From assembly GCA_033032865.1 (NCBI GenBank), contig JAWHQI010000068.1, positions 8,990,001-9,054,000 on the forward strand: 64,000 nucleotides of DNA. The letters run 5' to 3'. Positions 1 to 9,479 of the stretch are shown piece by piece. Positions within the stretch are counted from its first letter, which is position 1. The number at the start of each line of letters is the position of its first letter. The translations under genes were made by a program, and so were the position numbers. Under the pieces are notes generated by a model. That model made no database searches. It saw only the letters and a list, made by a program, of their open reading frames with translations, and was not told where the DNA came from. This stretch comes from Dactylorhiza incarnata (Eukaryota > Streptophyta > Magnoliopsida > Asparagales > Orchidaceae).

Positions 1-1819
1 TTATGCAACTCATATAACTCATTTCATCTACGTATAGTGAAACTGTAAATCTTGAGTAATTGATGGATCATTAGGTGGGAATGAAAGGTAGATGGTGTAC
101 CTAGTCTATTATAGAAGATGTGTGGTCACCATTGGAAGTCTATATGTCGGGTGTACCCGAAAAGCTAAGGGGTAAGGTTGTGTCCGGGACCGACGAAAGA
201 TCGTATTTCCCTTTAGAAGGTCTTAAAATATGTAGGGTAATCCAAGTGTAATGATAATGAGGGTATACTTGTAGGTAGTCACTAATAACATTAAGTGCCT
301 TGGAAAGGGAGCTTTGGGGTGTCATCACATTATAGCTCCTAGTACCGTAGTGAGCCCCTTATAGGGTAGTCCTCGGGAAGTCCATGGTTAACCCAAAGAT
401 GTAGGAATAAATGGCGATGTAAGATTAACTTAATAAAACAAACACCCACACCCCGTGATTACGGGAGGTTAGTTTGTTTGGTCTTACGAGCGGTAGGCTC
501 GGTGGTTGTGGCAGCAGACTAATTAGTCTTGTGAACTTATGACTCAGTAGTGCTTATTGGTACGGACAGTTTAGTCCGGGAGCCTTTGGCTCGGAAGGTT
601 ATGATGATGGGCAGGTTAGACCAGGGAGCCTTGAGGCTCGGGATATAGTAGGACATAATGTATGTGCATAAGGTGGTGTGTCTTTAGTGTTGACGATCGT
701 CGCACCAACGTTGATAATTTGGCTCGGTAAGTGTGGTTAACACTTTACAAAGAAAAGTCTGGTGGACTAGCCAGTAAGAGTACGCAGGAGCTCCGTTGTT
801 GTGTTCTTAGCGTTGAGGTGTACGATAGGTCTAGGTTAGGTAGTGCAGCTACCAACCTAGTGGTGGGAGAGGCCCAACCCACCACTTCCGTTTGCCACTA
901 CGGAAGTATCCTGGGAGTTTTGCTAGCTCCAAAAAGGGGGAACTAAAGGTCTGTGCGTATATAGTCATATTGTGTGAGTTGCACTTGTATGAACATAACT
1001 TTAAACCACATACTTTGCATGACATAGCATAACCTTGCATTTCAACCCTTACCCCTATCGTATAAATTGATTATGGGACTTTTTATACGATAGGCCCTGG
1101 TAAATGACCTCTTGGTCTATAGGTTTGTGTGAGCATTCCTATAAATTAAGGTTACATTTCTTTACTACTGCTTTACTTATTACCACTGCTTACTGGCAAC
1201 TGTTTTACTTACTATTGCTTTAGTCATTGTACTATATAATGCTTACCAATAAACCCTTCCGTAGTTAGACTCACAGTCACCTGCTCTTGATTTTACCCCT
1301 TGTTGTCCTCCGCTTCATTCCTCCCGCTCGATGCCTAGGAGTCACCAGGAGAGTGGTGGGGGAATCGGCTTAGTCTTTTTGACTAACGATCGATGGACCT
1401 TATCATTTTAGGGGACCGAGGAGACGTTGCAGCACCAGAGGCCGGTGTAGATGGAGGCGGGACAATCTAGCACGGGAGCACCGATGACAGGATCCGTGAG
1501 TGTCTTTTAGCTTTGGCAGTTATGCTTCCGCGAGTGAAATCTGTAATGTGGAAATTGATGTACAGGGCATGAGCCCTTATTTATTTCCATACCTTTCATT
1601 CAGTTATCTTATGTGGACATCCCTTTTGATGATTTTATATCTATGTGATGTGGACTTGAACTACCTTAAGTTTGTTTAAGCTTTACTTCTTTTGTGATCG
1701 ATATGGCCGGCAGAATCGGCATTTTGTAGTGGCGACCTTCCCGAGTGATGGTGCCACCGCAAAGAGGAGGTTCTGGGCATAAGACCCAGGTTTTTGAAAG
1801 AAAAACAAGGGGTCCTACA
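1..1819 (+). mobile_element. 3' part of a long LTR, diverged D-family copy
   Basis: Read in reverse complement, this stretch matches the outer ~2 kb of both D LTRs (39519-41600 and 49832-51950) block by block. Shared landmarks are the TATACGATAGG box near 1080-1095, the block around CCTGGGAGTTTTGCTAGCTC (909-928), repeated GGCTCGG motifs at 480-640, and the terminal GGAGGTTCTGGGCATAAGA block near 1770. It ends in CCTACA at 1819, the equivalent of the D LTR terminus. No primer binding site follows, so this is a 3' LTR or solo LTR of an element oriented opposite to D and starting left of the window. Divergence from D is clearly larger than between the two D LTRs. No gene is seen here; short open frames are not conserved. 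Confidence 0.8.
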
Positions 1820-2555
1820 CCAACAACTTATAGTTGAAAAGGCTGCAAAGACACGCCCCTGGGTCACGCCCTTGACATAGGGCGTGTAAGATGTGAAAAC
1901 GTTGTCTTGAATACCTGTGAATGATGGGAGGAGAACCGCCAAAATTTATAAATTGATTTATCACGCCCCCAAGTCACGCCCGTGACCTAGGGCGTGTCAC
2001 GACTTGACCTATAAATGGCCGGAAACGTCAGCTGAAGTAAATTTGGCAGTTTCTAAACTGGTCGCACCCCTTGTACACGCCCATGACTAAGATTGTGTAT
2101 GCTAAAATGTCATATTGGCAGTAGCTGACTCCATCAATGCACACCCCTGAACTGAAGGTCACGCCCCCTGGTCACGCCCGTGACCCGGGGCGTGTAAATT
2201 TAATTTGGCGCGGCTCCACATTCTGACACTGAAATATGGCATGACCTGTGTCATTGGTCACGCCCCCTTGTCACGCTCTTGACTAGGGGCGTGCACTTGA
2301 GAATTTTCCCAAACATACTCAAAATTCCTCCTAATTAATACAATGTGCTCCAAAATTATATCTGCAGCCCAGATTTGCCTAAAAACGAAAAATAGGTAAA
2401 TTAGAGAATTTATTATAAAAATTTAGACAAAAATTGATTGATTATTAAATTAAAAATAAATAAAAACAAAGAGAAAATTAGAGTTATCAACACCCCTAAG
2501 AACACACAGTGTATCCACGTACTATCTGGTAAGATCGCCTCTTAATTGTATTTCT
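1820..2555. other. Unassigned flank with palindrome array
   Basis: No ORF of substance and no match to the other elements in the window. The left 475 bp carry the palindromes described separately; 2300-2520 is AT-rich and featureless. A TATA-like CTATAAATGG lies at 2010-2019 on the plus strand. The palindrome spacing resembles the U3 of element F, so this may be part of an LTR of another Tat-like family, but neither LTR boundary is visible. Confidence 0.4.
1851..2295. repeat. Five imperfect CACGCCC/GGGCGTG palindromes, ~100-bp spacing
   Basis: Copies lie at about 1851-1888, 1961-2001, 2062-2099 (degenerate), 2159-2195 and 2258-2294. The best copy (2159-2195) has outer arms ACGCCCC and GGGGCGT around an inner pair GGTCACG / CGTGACC separated by CC. 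Copy-to-copy distance is roughly 98-110 bp, and sequence between copies is less conserved than the palindromes. Confidence 0.75.
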
Positions 2556-2766
2556 CGAGCCTCCAGCTCACCGGACTATCTGATCCTCCTTATATAACAC
2601 CGAGCCTACCGCTTGCCGGACTATCCAGTCCTCCTTATATAATATCGAGCCTACCGCTCGCAGGACTTAACCCGTCCTTCTTTATGTAATACCGAGTCTA
2701 CCGCTCGCAGGACTTAACCTATCCTTCCTTATGTAATACCGAGCATACCGCTCGCAGGACTTAACC
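2556..2766 (+). repeat. 45-47-bp tandem repeat, left half
   Basis: Units begin CGAGCC(T) at 2556, 2601, 2646, 2693 and 2740 and contain the words ACCGCTCGCAGGACTTAACC and TCCTTCTTTATGTAATAC. The last unit is cut after 27 nt by array A and resumes at 36403, completing exactly 47 nt. Similar CGAGCC-GGCTC-CCGGAC-AACC-CGTCC words occur inside the D LTR (40760-40930), so the locus may itself derive from a D-like LTR. Confidence 0.8.
2762..2766. repeat. Target site duplication TAACC, left of array A
   Basis: TAACC at 2762-2766 abuts the first LTR base; the partner TAACC at 36398-36402 follows the last LTR base. The same 47-bp repeat unit continues on both sides, which independently confirms the insertion boundaries. 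Confidence 0.9.
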
Positions 2767-3905
2767 TGTGAAAATTTCCGTAGATCTAGGAGTGAGCAGG
2801 AATAGTATAACTCAAAGTTCAAGCCAACAACTAGAAGCACATGAAGCAAACATAATCTTTATTGATCAAGCAAAATTCTTCATTACAGGGCGAGGTATAC
2901 ATGGCGAGACATGATTTCGCCAGTACACAAAAATAGAAGAGAAAAACAAGCTGAAAGGAAAACCAGCGGTCTGCCAAACGAGACCGCCTGACAGCTCGAC
3001 CTGACACTCTGCTAGGCTAGAGAACAAGACCGCTCGAACTGCCTGCCTGCGACTTGAACAACACTAACTGAGAACCCCGCGATCTGCCACTGATCCTCCC
3101 GAACTCCAGCAACCCGCACTGCAAGCCGCGAGACCGCCCGAACACCTTCATAAGAGGAGATGACCGCTGCTGCCTGCACAATCTGTAGAAGCTGCACAAG
3201 ACAAGTTCGATCAGCTAACCGGCCGGTCACAAAAAAGAGACTGCAAGAAAGAAACGCGAGCTCAACTTACACTTGGTGCTAAATTTTTGCTGCTACAGTG
3301 GCTCCTATTTATTGGCGTGAGACCTGATCCAGTCACCACCCTATGAGATAGGGTCACCACCATTGATCGCGCGACCAGACCGGTCAATCCGCGCGATCAG
3401 CAAAAGATCAATCTGCGATGTGCGCTCGTCGACTTAGACACAAGCCTCGCGATCATGACAACTCGCCTGGTCATGACGCTCACCACCTATGTTCGCCACC
3501 CGACCTCCTCTAGAGACCGCGAACACACCAGGGTGACTAGGGCAACAGCCCGCCAAGTCGACCAAACACCTGTGACCGCATATACAAGCAGATCGCCGAA
3601 GGACCAGCTATGCGAACAAAAATCGGAGACCGCACGACTAAGATTACCTTAGTCCGTGCGCACCAACAAGAAACCGAACAGCCACCAGACAGGACTGACC
3701 CCACAATGCGGTCACAAGCACCAGACCGCGTGGCCTCACCTCGGCACCCTTGAATGGAAGAACGGCGGTCACGCCGAATAGCCCATGGCTAGACAAGAGA
3801 GGTCAGACTGCCAGAGGAGACCGCAAGACCGTGCGGTCAGACCAGACCGCGCGGTCTCCCCCCAGACCGCCAACTCCACAAACTTCCACTTCAATATTTT
3901 CAACA
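2767..3905 (-). mobile_element. LTR 1 of array A (3' LTR of A1)
   Basis: 1139 bp, starting TGTGAAAATTTCC and ending TTTTCAACA on the plus strand; on the element strand it runs TGTTGAAA to TTTTCACA. The U3 side (about 3310-3905) is rich in GACCGC/GCGGTC words, including self-complementary GACCGCGCGGTC. The TATA box seen in LTRs 2 and 3 is altered here (plus strand CTATTTATTGG near 3305). Confidence 0.9.
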
Positions 3906-3920
3906 CTCCCCCTTGAAGTC
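3906..3920 (-). promoter_or_regulatory. Polypurine tract of A1
   Basis: On the element strand, ACTTCAAGGGGGAG immediately precedes the LTR start TGTTGA. It is the expected primer for plus-strand cDNA synthesis. The equivalent for A2 is at 25052-25066. Confidence 0.85.
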
Positions 3921-4952
3921 GGAAGTTGAAAACAGTCCAAGTAAGCTCATTAGCCGAGTAAACGCCCCCTTCGCCAGCACCTTTGTGAAAATGTCAGAAA
4001 TGTTGTCCTGACTCCGAACATGCTCGACCAAAAGAGACCCCTCCAGCACCTTCTCACGAATGAAGTGATGCTAGATCTCGATATGCTTGGTCCTCGCATG
4101 ATAAACTGGATTAATAACCAGTTTGAGAGCACTCTCATTGTCACCGTGGAGCAGAGTCGGACCCCGAACCTCCTTATGGACGTATCCTACCAACCTCCTA
4201 AGCCAGATGGATTCTTGAGCTGCCAAGGCCGAAGCCTTGTATTCCGCTTCCGTGGTTGAGACAGACACGGAATCCTGCTTCTTGCTGCACCATGATATAG
4301 CCGTGGGGCCCTCCATGAAGACGTATCCAAACGTCGACTTCCGATCATCCGAATCTCCCCCGTAATCAGCATCCATGTACCCATGCACCTTGAAGCCCGC
4401 ATCCCTCCTGTAAAGGAGACCCATATCCGAAGTCCCCTTGACATACTGAAATATATACTTGGCCGCTAGTAGATGAGGCATCTGTGGTTCCGCCATATAA
4501 CAGCTCACCCTGCCAACTGCATACGCAATATCCAGCCTGGTAATCGTCAGATAGATCAAGCTCCCAACCAGAGCCCGGAACACCAGCGGATCTTCCTGAA
4601 TCCTCCCCTCATCCTTGTGAAGTTTCATGGCCTTCTCTAGAGGTGTGGAAATGCACTTCCCTTCCTTCATGCCAAACCGCTCCACGATTCGCTCTGCATA
4701 TCCAGCCTGGGACACCAACACTCCAATTTCGTTCCTCTGCACTTCGAGTCCAAGGAAATGGTGAAGCTCACCCAAGTCCTTATTCTCGAATCTGATAGAT
4801 AGCTCTGCCCAAAGCTTTGCTACCTCCTCCTTTGAATTCCCCGTCACGATCATATCGTCGACGTAGAGCAGCACGATGACTTGAAGCTCCCCGCTCTTCT
4901 TGACGAACAAGCTTGAGTCTGAGTCTGAAGCACCAAACCCACAGAATAGGAG

Positions 4953-4957
4953 ATATT
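4953..4957. repeat. Target site duplication ATATT of S1
   Basis: ATATT at 4953-4957 precedes the S1 LTR and recurs at 20807-20811 after the truncated third LTR. The uninterrupted target is visible in A2 (near 26097-26104, AGATATTCTGC), confirming that everything between belongs to one insertion. Confidence 0.95.
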
Positions 4958-5649
4958 TGTTGGGATCATTGTCCACAATGTCTTAGATTTGGAGAAGTCC
5001 ATTCTTAAGTCAAAGATATATCTCAGAATGTATTTGATATACTCTCTAGAATCAATGTGCAGGAGATCAGGTCAGGCAAAGTGCTCAAGGAATTCATCCA
5101 AGTTCACAAGCGTCGAGACAACATACATCGATCGATGCTTGTGACCCAGAAGCGTTGACTTATGTCTAATGCTCAAATAGACAAGGTCGTCGCTGAGGTT
5201 ATGAGACCAAGTTTGGAAGCATCGAGCCAAGTTATATCACTCGGCGCCATGGAAAGAAAAGTGTCGACCAAAGTTCAATTATCTCTACGCCAACCAGAAG
5301 TGTCGAGATATGAAGGCATAGTTAAGAAGTGTCGAGCCCCTATACGTTGCTCGACCCCTACAGATAAAAAACGTCGACTAACTGATGATTGCTCAACGCC
5401 TAAGAAGGAGGAGTCGAGAGCTTCTGTCTAAGAAGTATGTGTCGAGTATCTACATATCGCTCAACGCCTAATGGAAAAAGCGGCGACAGCGATGCTCAGT
5501 GCTCAACGCCTCTTCTACAGATACTCTGAGCTGAGAAATTTCTTCTACAACCAGCTGAGCCTTTATTTCTTTTGAGGACGTTGAAGACCGTTGAAGACTT
5601 TGCGTCATGCTGACGTAGAGGAGCGTAACAGATGTTGCAGATGGCGGGC

Positions 5650-5658
5650 TATAAATAG
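5650..5658 (+). promoter_or_regulatory. TATA box of S1 5' LTR
   Basis: TATAAATAG in the context GGCGGGCTATAAATAGAAGG. The second LTR has the same box at 18796-18804. The GTCGAG/CTCAACGC motif array lies directly upstream (about 5105-5510). Confidence 0.7.
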
Positions 5659-6025
5659 AAGGCATGACCTATGGGTTAATAAGTTTGATTGCTCCTATAT
5701 TTCGAAAGCCATTATCGTCTCCATCACTTTGAGGGAAAATTTGAGAAAGAATCTGAAGAAGTCGTCTTCTCTTTCAGAACTGATCTAACTTGAAGATTAC
5801 TTTCAGCAATCTGGTGCTGATACATCTTTCTGAAAGAAGAGGATTAAGAAGGAAGAATCTGTCTTCCTAAGAAGAAGAACACTCATCACAGCCTGCCGAA
5901 TCAAGAAGATCATTTGTTGCTGCTGTTCTATTGTAGACTTCTGTCTGATCATTCAGGCAGATCAAGAAGACTCAACAATCTGAAGAATCTGAGTCTAAGT
6001 ATTGTTATTTTCTTTATCAATCCCT

Positions 6026-6275
6026 GTAGGATCTAAGTTGTCAGATCTGAGTGTAGGATCTGTCAAGGATCTGAGTTGTAAGATCTAGTGTGATCTGAGT
6101 TGTAGGATTCAGGAGTGAATCTGAGCTGTAAGCCTAATTATAAAGGCTGAGGTAGGATCTGTGAGATTTGAGTTTGTAAGATCTGCTGAGATCTGAGAGA
6201 GTAAGATCTGTGATATCTGAGTCTGTAAGATCTGTTGTGATTTGAGCTGTAAGACCTGTTTGTGGTCTGAGATCT
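6026..6275 (+). repeat. Degenerate GATCTGAG-TGTAAGATCTG repeats in S1 R/U5
   Basis: Roughly a dozen imperfect copies of about 20 bp built on GATCTGAG(T/C)TGTAA and AAGATCTG. The second LTR has the matching zone at about 19170-19402 with slightly fewer copies. Located in the transcribed leader. Confidence 0.65.
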
Positions 6276-6521
6276 GGAGGAGATATAAACCCTATCTGGC
6301 ACACTGCTAGAAGGGTGAAGGGGGAAAGTGGATTACCCAAGATAAGGGGAACCACTATAAAAATCTGTGTGTCTTTTCTGTGTGTGTTCTTATTCTTGAA
6401 AGCTCTGATCAGTTTTATTTTGGTTATAATCAAGAACTGCAATAGTTTTTAAATAACCTATTCACCCCCCCCCCCCCCCCCCCTCTAGGTGATTAGCTAC
6501 CCTTAATTAAAGTCTTTCAAG

Positions 6522-6533
6522 TGGTATCAGAGG
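6522..6533 (+). promoter_or_regulatory. Primer binding site of S1, initiator tRNA-Met type
   Basis: TGGTATCAGAGG two bases after the LTR end; 11 of 12 bases match the usual complement of initiator tRNA-Met (TGGTATCAGAGC). It precedes the gag ATG by about 70 nt. Confidence 0.9.
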
Positions 6534-6600
6534 TAGGTTATTCAAGAAAAGGTTTAACAGCCTAAACAAGATCCTCTAAGGGTAGATTTCTTAAGTCGTG

Positions 6601-7461
6601 ATGGCTAATACAGAAGGAAACAAAGAATTCACATCTATGAAGCTACCAATTTGCAGAAAAGAAAACTTTGGGATTTGGAAAGAAAGGGTCAGACTTTTCA
6701 TGGAAGCCTCTGATCCTAGGATATACATAACTGTTCTAGAGGGACCTTTTGTTCCTATGAAGGTTTCTTTTACAGATGGAAGTATCAAGACTCCTAAAAC
6801 TTATTCTGAGATGACCAAAGATGAAGTGATTCTGGCCTCCATGGATAAGAGAGCTCAGAACATCATTGTTAGTGCTATTGAGGATTCAACCTTCCAAAAC
6901 TTAGTTCATTGCAAAACTGCCAAAGAAATGTGGGAATCTCTCATTGTCTATATGGAAGGGACTGAAGAAGTCAGAGATGACAGGAAGTCTCTTCTAAATC
7001 AGCAATATGAAGCTTTCAGACAAGACAAGAAAGATTCAATAGCAGTTTGCTATGAAAAATTCTTCAAAATTGTAAATGGTCTAAGAACTTATGGAAGAAC
7101 TTTCACAGATTATGAGTTGAATGATAAATTCTTAAGATCACTGAATAAAGAAGGGGATATCAAGATCTGTGCAATCAGTGAAATGGGAAATCTGGGAAAT
7201 ATTCAGCCACAGAATTTATATGGGAAACTTTTGTCCCATGAACTTCAACTGAATACCAGAAAAGCTGAGGAAGGACACAGCAGGGAAACTCCAATTGCTC
7301 TGAAAGCAGAAAGTTCCAATAAAAGCAAAGAAAGAATGTCATTATCCCCCAGGATACCATCTGAATCAGAAGAATCAAAGACTAGTAATTCTAATTTTGA
7401 AATATCAGATGGTGAACTGGCACTCTTCACCAAACAGCTAAAAAGAATGTTGAGAAGATAA
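6601..7461 (+). pseudogene. gag: S1 gag, N-terminal part (capsid region)
   Basis: Starts at ATG 6601, the first ATG after the PBS. The ~286-residue frame resembles the copia gag-polypeptide (UBN2-type) family: an N-terminal FGIWKERVRLFMEASDP block and a helical core with AKEMWESLIVYMEGTEEVRD, YEKFFKIVNGLRTYG and ELNDKFLRSL. It would form the particle shell. The frame is stopped by TAA at 7459-7461; a second stop and a one-base loss follow before the zinc knuckle at 7593, so gag is now in pieces. The partial duplicate at 19727 is nearly identical over this region. Confidence 0.88.
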
Positions 7462-7592
7462 CAACACTGGAAAACTAGACCTTCTCAGTCATCCAGATCT
7501 AAGAAGCACTCAAATTCTTCAGAGGGATTCAAACAAGACTCCAAGAAGGACAGGTATAACTCTAAACAAAATAAATCTAATTAGAAGAAATT

Positions 7593-8645
7593 GTGTGTTT
7601 TGGTTGCAGGAAATCAGGACACATGATTGTTGATTGTCCTTCAAAGAGAAAGAACAACAAGAAATCTGATGAAAGGAGGCACAAATCTGACAAGAGACAT
7701 GAGAAAAGTCTAATAGCCAAGAAAGGCAAAGTCACTCTTAGTGACTGTGAATCTCAATCATCAGACTCAGATAGTGAGGAGGCACTCATAGCTCTGATGG
7801 CTGCCAATGAAAGTGAAGACATTCTAAATCATAGATCTATGATAAGAGCCCCATTATCAAGGTCTAATAGTGAAGAGGATGAAGAAGAAAATGCAGGACT
7901 CATGGCATTGAGTCATCAAGAAGATCAGGAGACAACTACTGATATAAAGGCACTTGATAAAACTCCTTTATCTGATTGTGATTCTGCACCTGAAATAGAT
8001 TCATTCTCTTCTAATGAAAATGACTCACAATCTAACTTTCATGAAGATGAAATTATTGAAAAATATCAATTACTTCTCAAAGCACTTAAAAAGAGCAAAA
8101 GGCATAATAAAAGGTTACACAAAGAAATATCTGAATTAAAGCAAACTAATTTCCAAAACTCTGAGGCAGCTGAGAGGCTAAATCAGGCTAGCAAAGAACT
8201 TAGCAAACTAAAAGTCATGTCTATTATTCACATACAGACTTTATGCAATAAGGAGAAGTTAATAAAAGAACTTAAAGCAAAATTCCTAGCAGAAAGGAAG
8301 CTTGTAGCAAAGTTCTTAAAACCACAAACTATTCTTCCAATAATAGACACATTTTCTGCACAATATAGATCTGGCATAGGATATGATAGGAATGCAGATA
8401 ATAACCCTAAAAGTAATGATAAGGCACCTATGCAACCTATAAAATTTAACAAAGCCATGCCTATCACAAATAAGCATGATCAAAAAGGTGTGCATAAGTA
8501 TTATAAGGGTGAGTGTTCTAATAGCAAAGATAATTCAATTCAACCAAGTAACAATAATACCAAATCACTATGCAGAGAAAAAGTATTAACTCATCATGAC
8601 TCCTTTGTATTTAAGCAAACACAAAATCCAAAAGAAAGGAACTAA
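7593..8645 (+). pseudogene. gag: S1 gag, first zinc knuckle and coiled-coil region
   Basis: Open frame of about 350 codons in a different frame from the capsid part. It begins with a CCHC knuckle CFGCRKSGHMIVDC (CX2CX4HX4C), then acidic serine-rich sequence, then a long helical stretch (residues ~150-245; EKYQLLLKALKK, LHKEISELKQ, KELSKLK) predicted by eye as coiled coil. The homologous block in S2 (38820-39200) shares the PQTILP motif. A long spacer between two knuckles is unusual for copia in general but seen in SIRE-type gags. Ends at TAA 8643-8645; coding similarity continues in another frame at 8654. Confidence 0.82.
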
Positions 8646-8653
8646 GACCTGAA

Positions 8654-8998
8654 ATGAAAACTACTGCTGTCAAGAAAACAGAACTAGTAAAAGTTAATAA
8701 AACAACTTACATAGCTCCTTTGAATAAGGCAATTAAGCAAAATATGAGTCAATATAAAGAAGTGAGAAGACCTCCAAGGAGATATAACAGATATGAATGC
8801 TGGTGTTGTGGAAGGGTTGGATATTTTGCTCTTGACTGTTGGTTCAATCCAACTGTTCCAAGATTCAACTCTGGGAGACCAGTACTCAGACCCATGGCAA
8901 CTCTCACAGCACCAAGGATTATTCAACAAATAAATGTTCTAGCTCATGCTAACAAGGTTCTAGGACCCAACTTGGTGTGGGCTCCTAAGAAAAGGTAG
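8654..8998 (+). pseudogene. gag: S1 gag C-terminus with altered second zinc knuckle
   Basis: About 114 codons holding ECWCCGRVGYFALDCW, a CX2CX4-Y-X4C version of a retroviral zinc knuckle with Tyr where His is expected. S2 has the same Tyr (WCCSKVGYFALDCC just after 56161). The basic C-terminus (VWAPKKR) leads into the protease region. Ends at TAG 8996-8998. Confidence 0.75.
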
Positions 8999-9035
8999 TT
9001 TCTTTTTGTAGGGTTGTCCAAAGACCAATCAACTT

Positions 9036-9479
9036 CCTATCTGGTACTTGGACAGTGGGTGCTCTATGCACATGATAGGAACAAAAAGTCTGCTGAATGA
9101 TTACACTCCTGTGAAGAATGGACCAAAGGTTATCTTTGGAGGGTCTGAAAAAGGTAAAACTAAAGGTTATGGTAAAATCACAAATGGAATTGTCACCATC
9201 ACCAAAGTTGCTCATGTTGATGGATTGCAACACAATCTCATCAGCATAAGTCAATTGTGTGATATTGGGTATGACATTTCATTCCACAAGGATGAGTGCC
9301 TGATTAAGAAAGAGAATGAGATAATTCTCTCAGGCACTAGGAGTGGCAACATATACAGCCTAAACTTTATATGTTCTGATCAAGCTAATTCCATATGCTT
9401 AGTAGCAGAACATAAAGTTTCTAGTAGTGTTCAATGGCATAAAAGGTTAGCCCACATAAACTATAAGACTATAAATAAG
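9036..9479 (+). pseudogene. pol: S1 pol, protease and start of integrase
   Basis: Contains the aspartic protease box WYLDSGCSMHM, the downstream GLQHNLISISQLCD motif of copia proteases, and the GAG-pre-integrase zinc-binding segment beginning VQWHKRLAHINYKT. The DSG catalytic triad is intact. The frame is broken at 9480 by element T; coding resumes at 12109 (target duplication ATAAG). Confidence 0.9.

Larger units (their letters stand above)
3906..4957 (-). pseudogene. pol: Element A1 pol, 3' part (end of RT and RNase H)
   Basis: This is the downstream piece of A1 pol, cut from its upstream part (20812-23822) by S1. An open frame runs from the S1 boundary to a TAG at 4071-4073. It carries the RT active-site box YVDD within VLLYVDDMIVTGN, the copia RT motifs HHFLGLEV and GSLIYLT, and RNase H motifs YMDADYGGD, RKSTFGY and STTEAEYKA. 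After the stop the frame continues with HHFIREKVLEG-like RNase H residues to the PPT. The pol stop TGA lies inside the first six bases of the LTR. A2 has a sense codon where A1 has TAG, so the stop is a disabling mutation. Confidence 0.9.
4958..6519 (+). mobile_element. 5' LTR of S1
   Basis: 1562 bp, TGTTGGGATC to AGTCTTTCA. U3 (to about 5650) is studded with GTCGAG, GTCGAC and CTCAACGCC words. A TATAAATAG box is at 5650-5658. The transcribed part has a GATCTGAG repeat zone (6026-6275) and a run of 19 C (6465-6483) close to the PBS. Confidence 0.93.

Noticed and set aside
1851..2295. CRISPR-like array of palindromes with regular spacing
   Set aside because: Palindromes vary between copies, the intervening sequence is ~60 bp and not spacer-like, and the setting is a plant retrotransposon field without cas genes.
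3455..3652. Short frames inside A LTRs (for example 3455-3652, 24802-25062)
   Set aside because: LTR sequence; frames are not kept intact in all three LTR copies and have no coding features.
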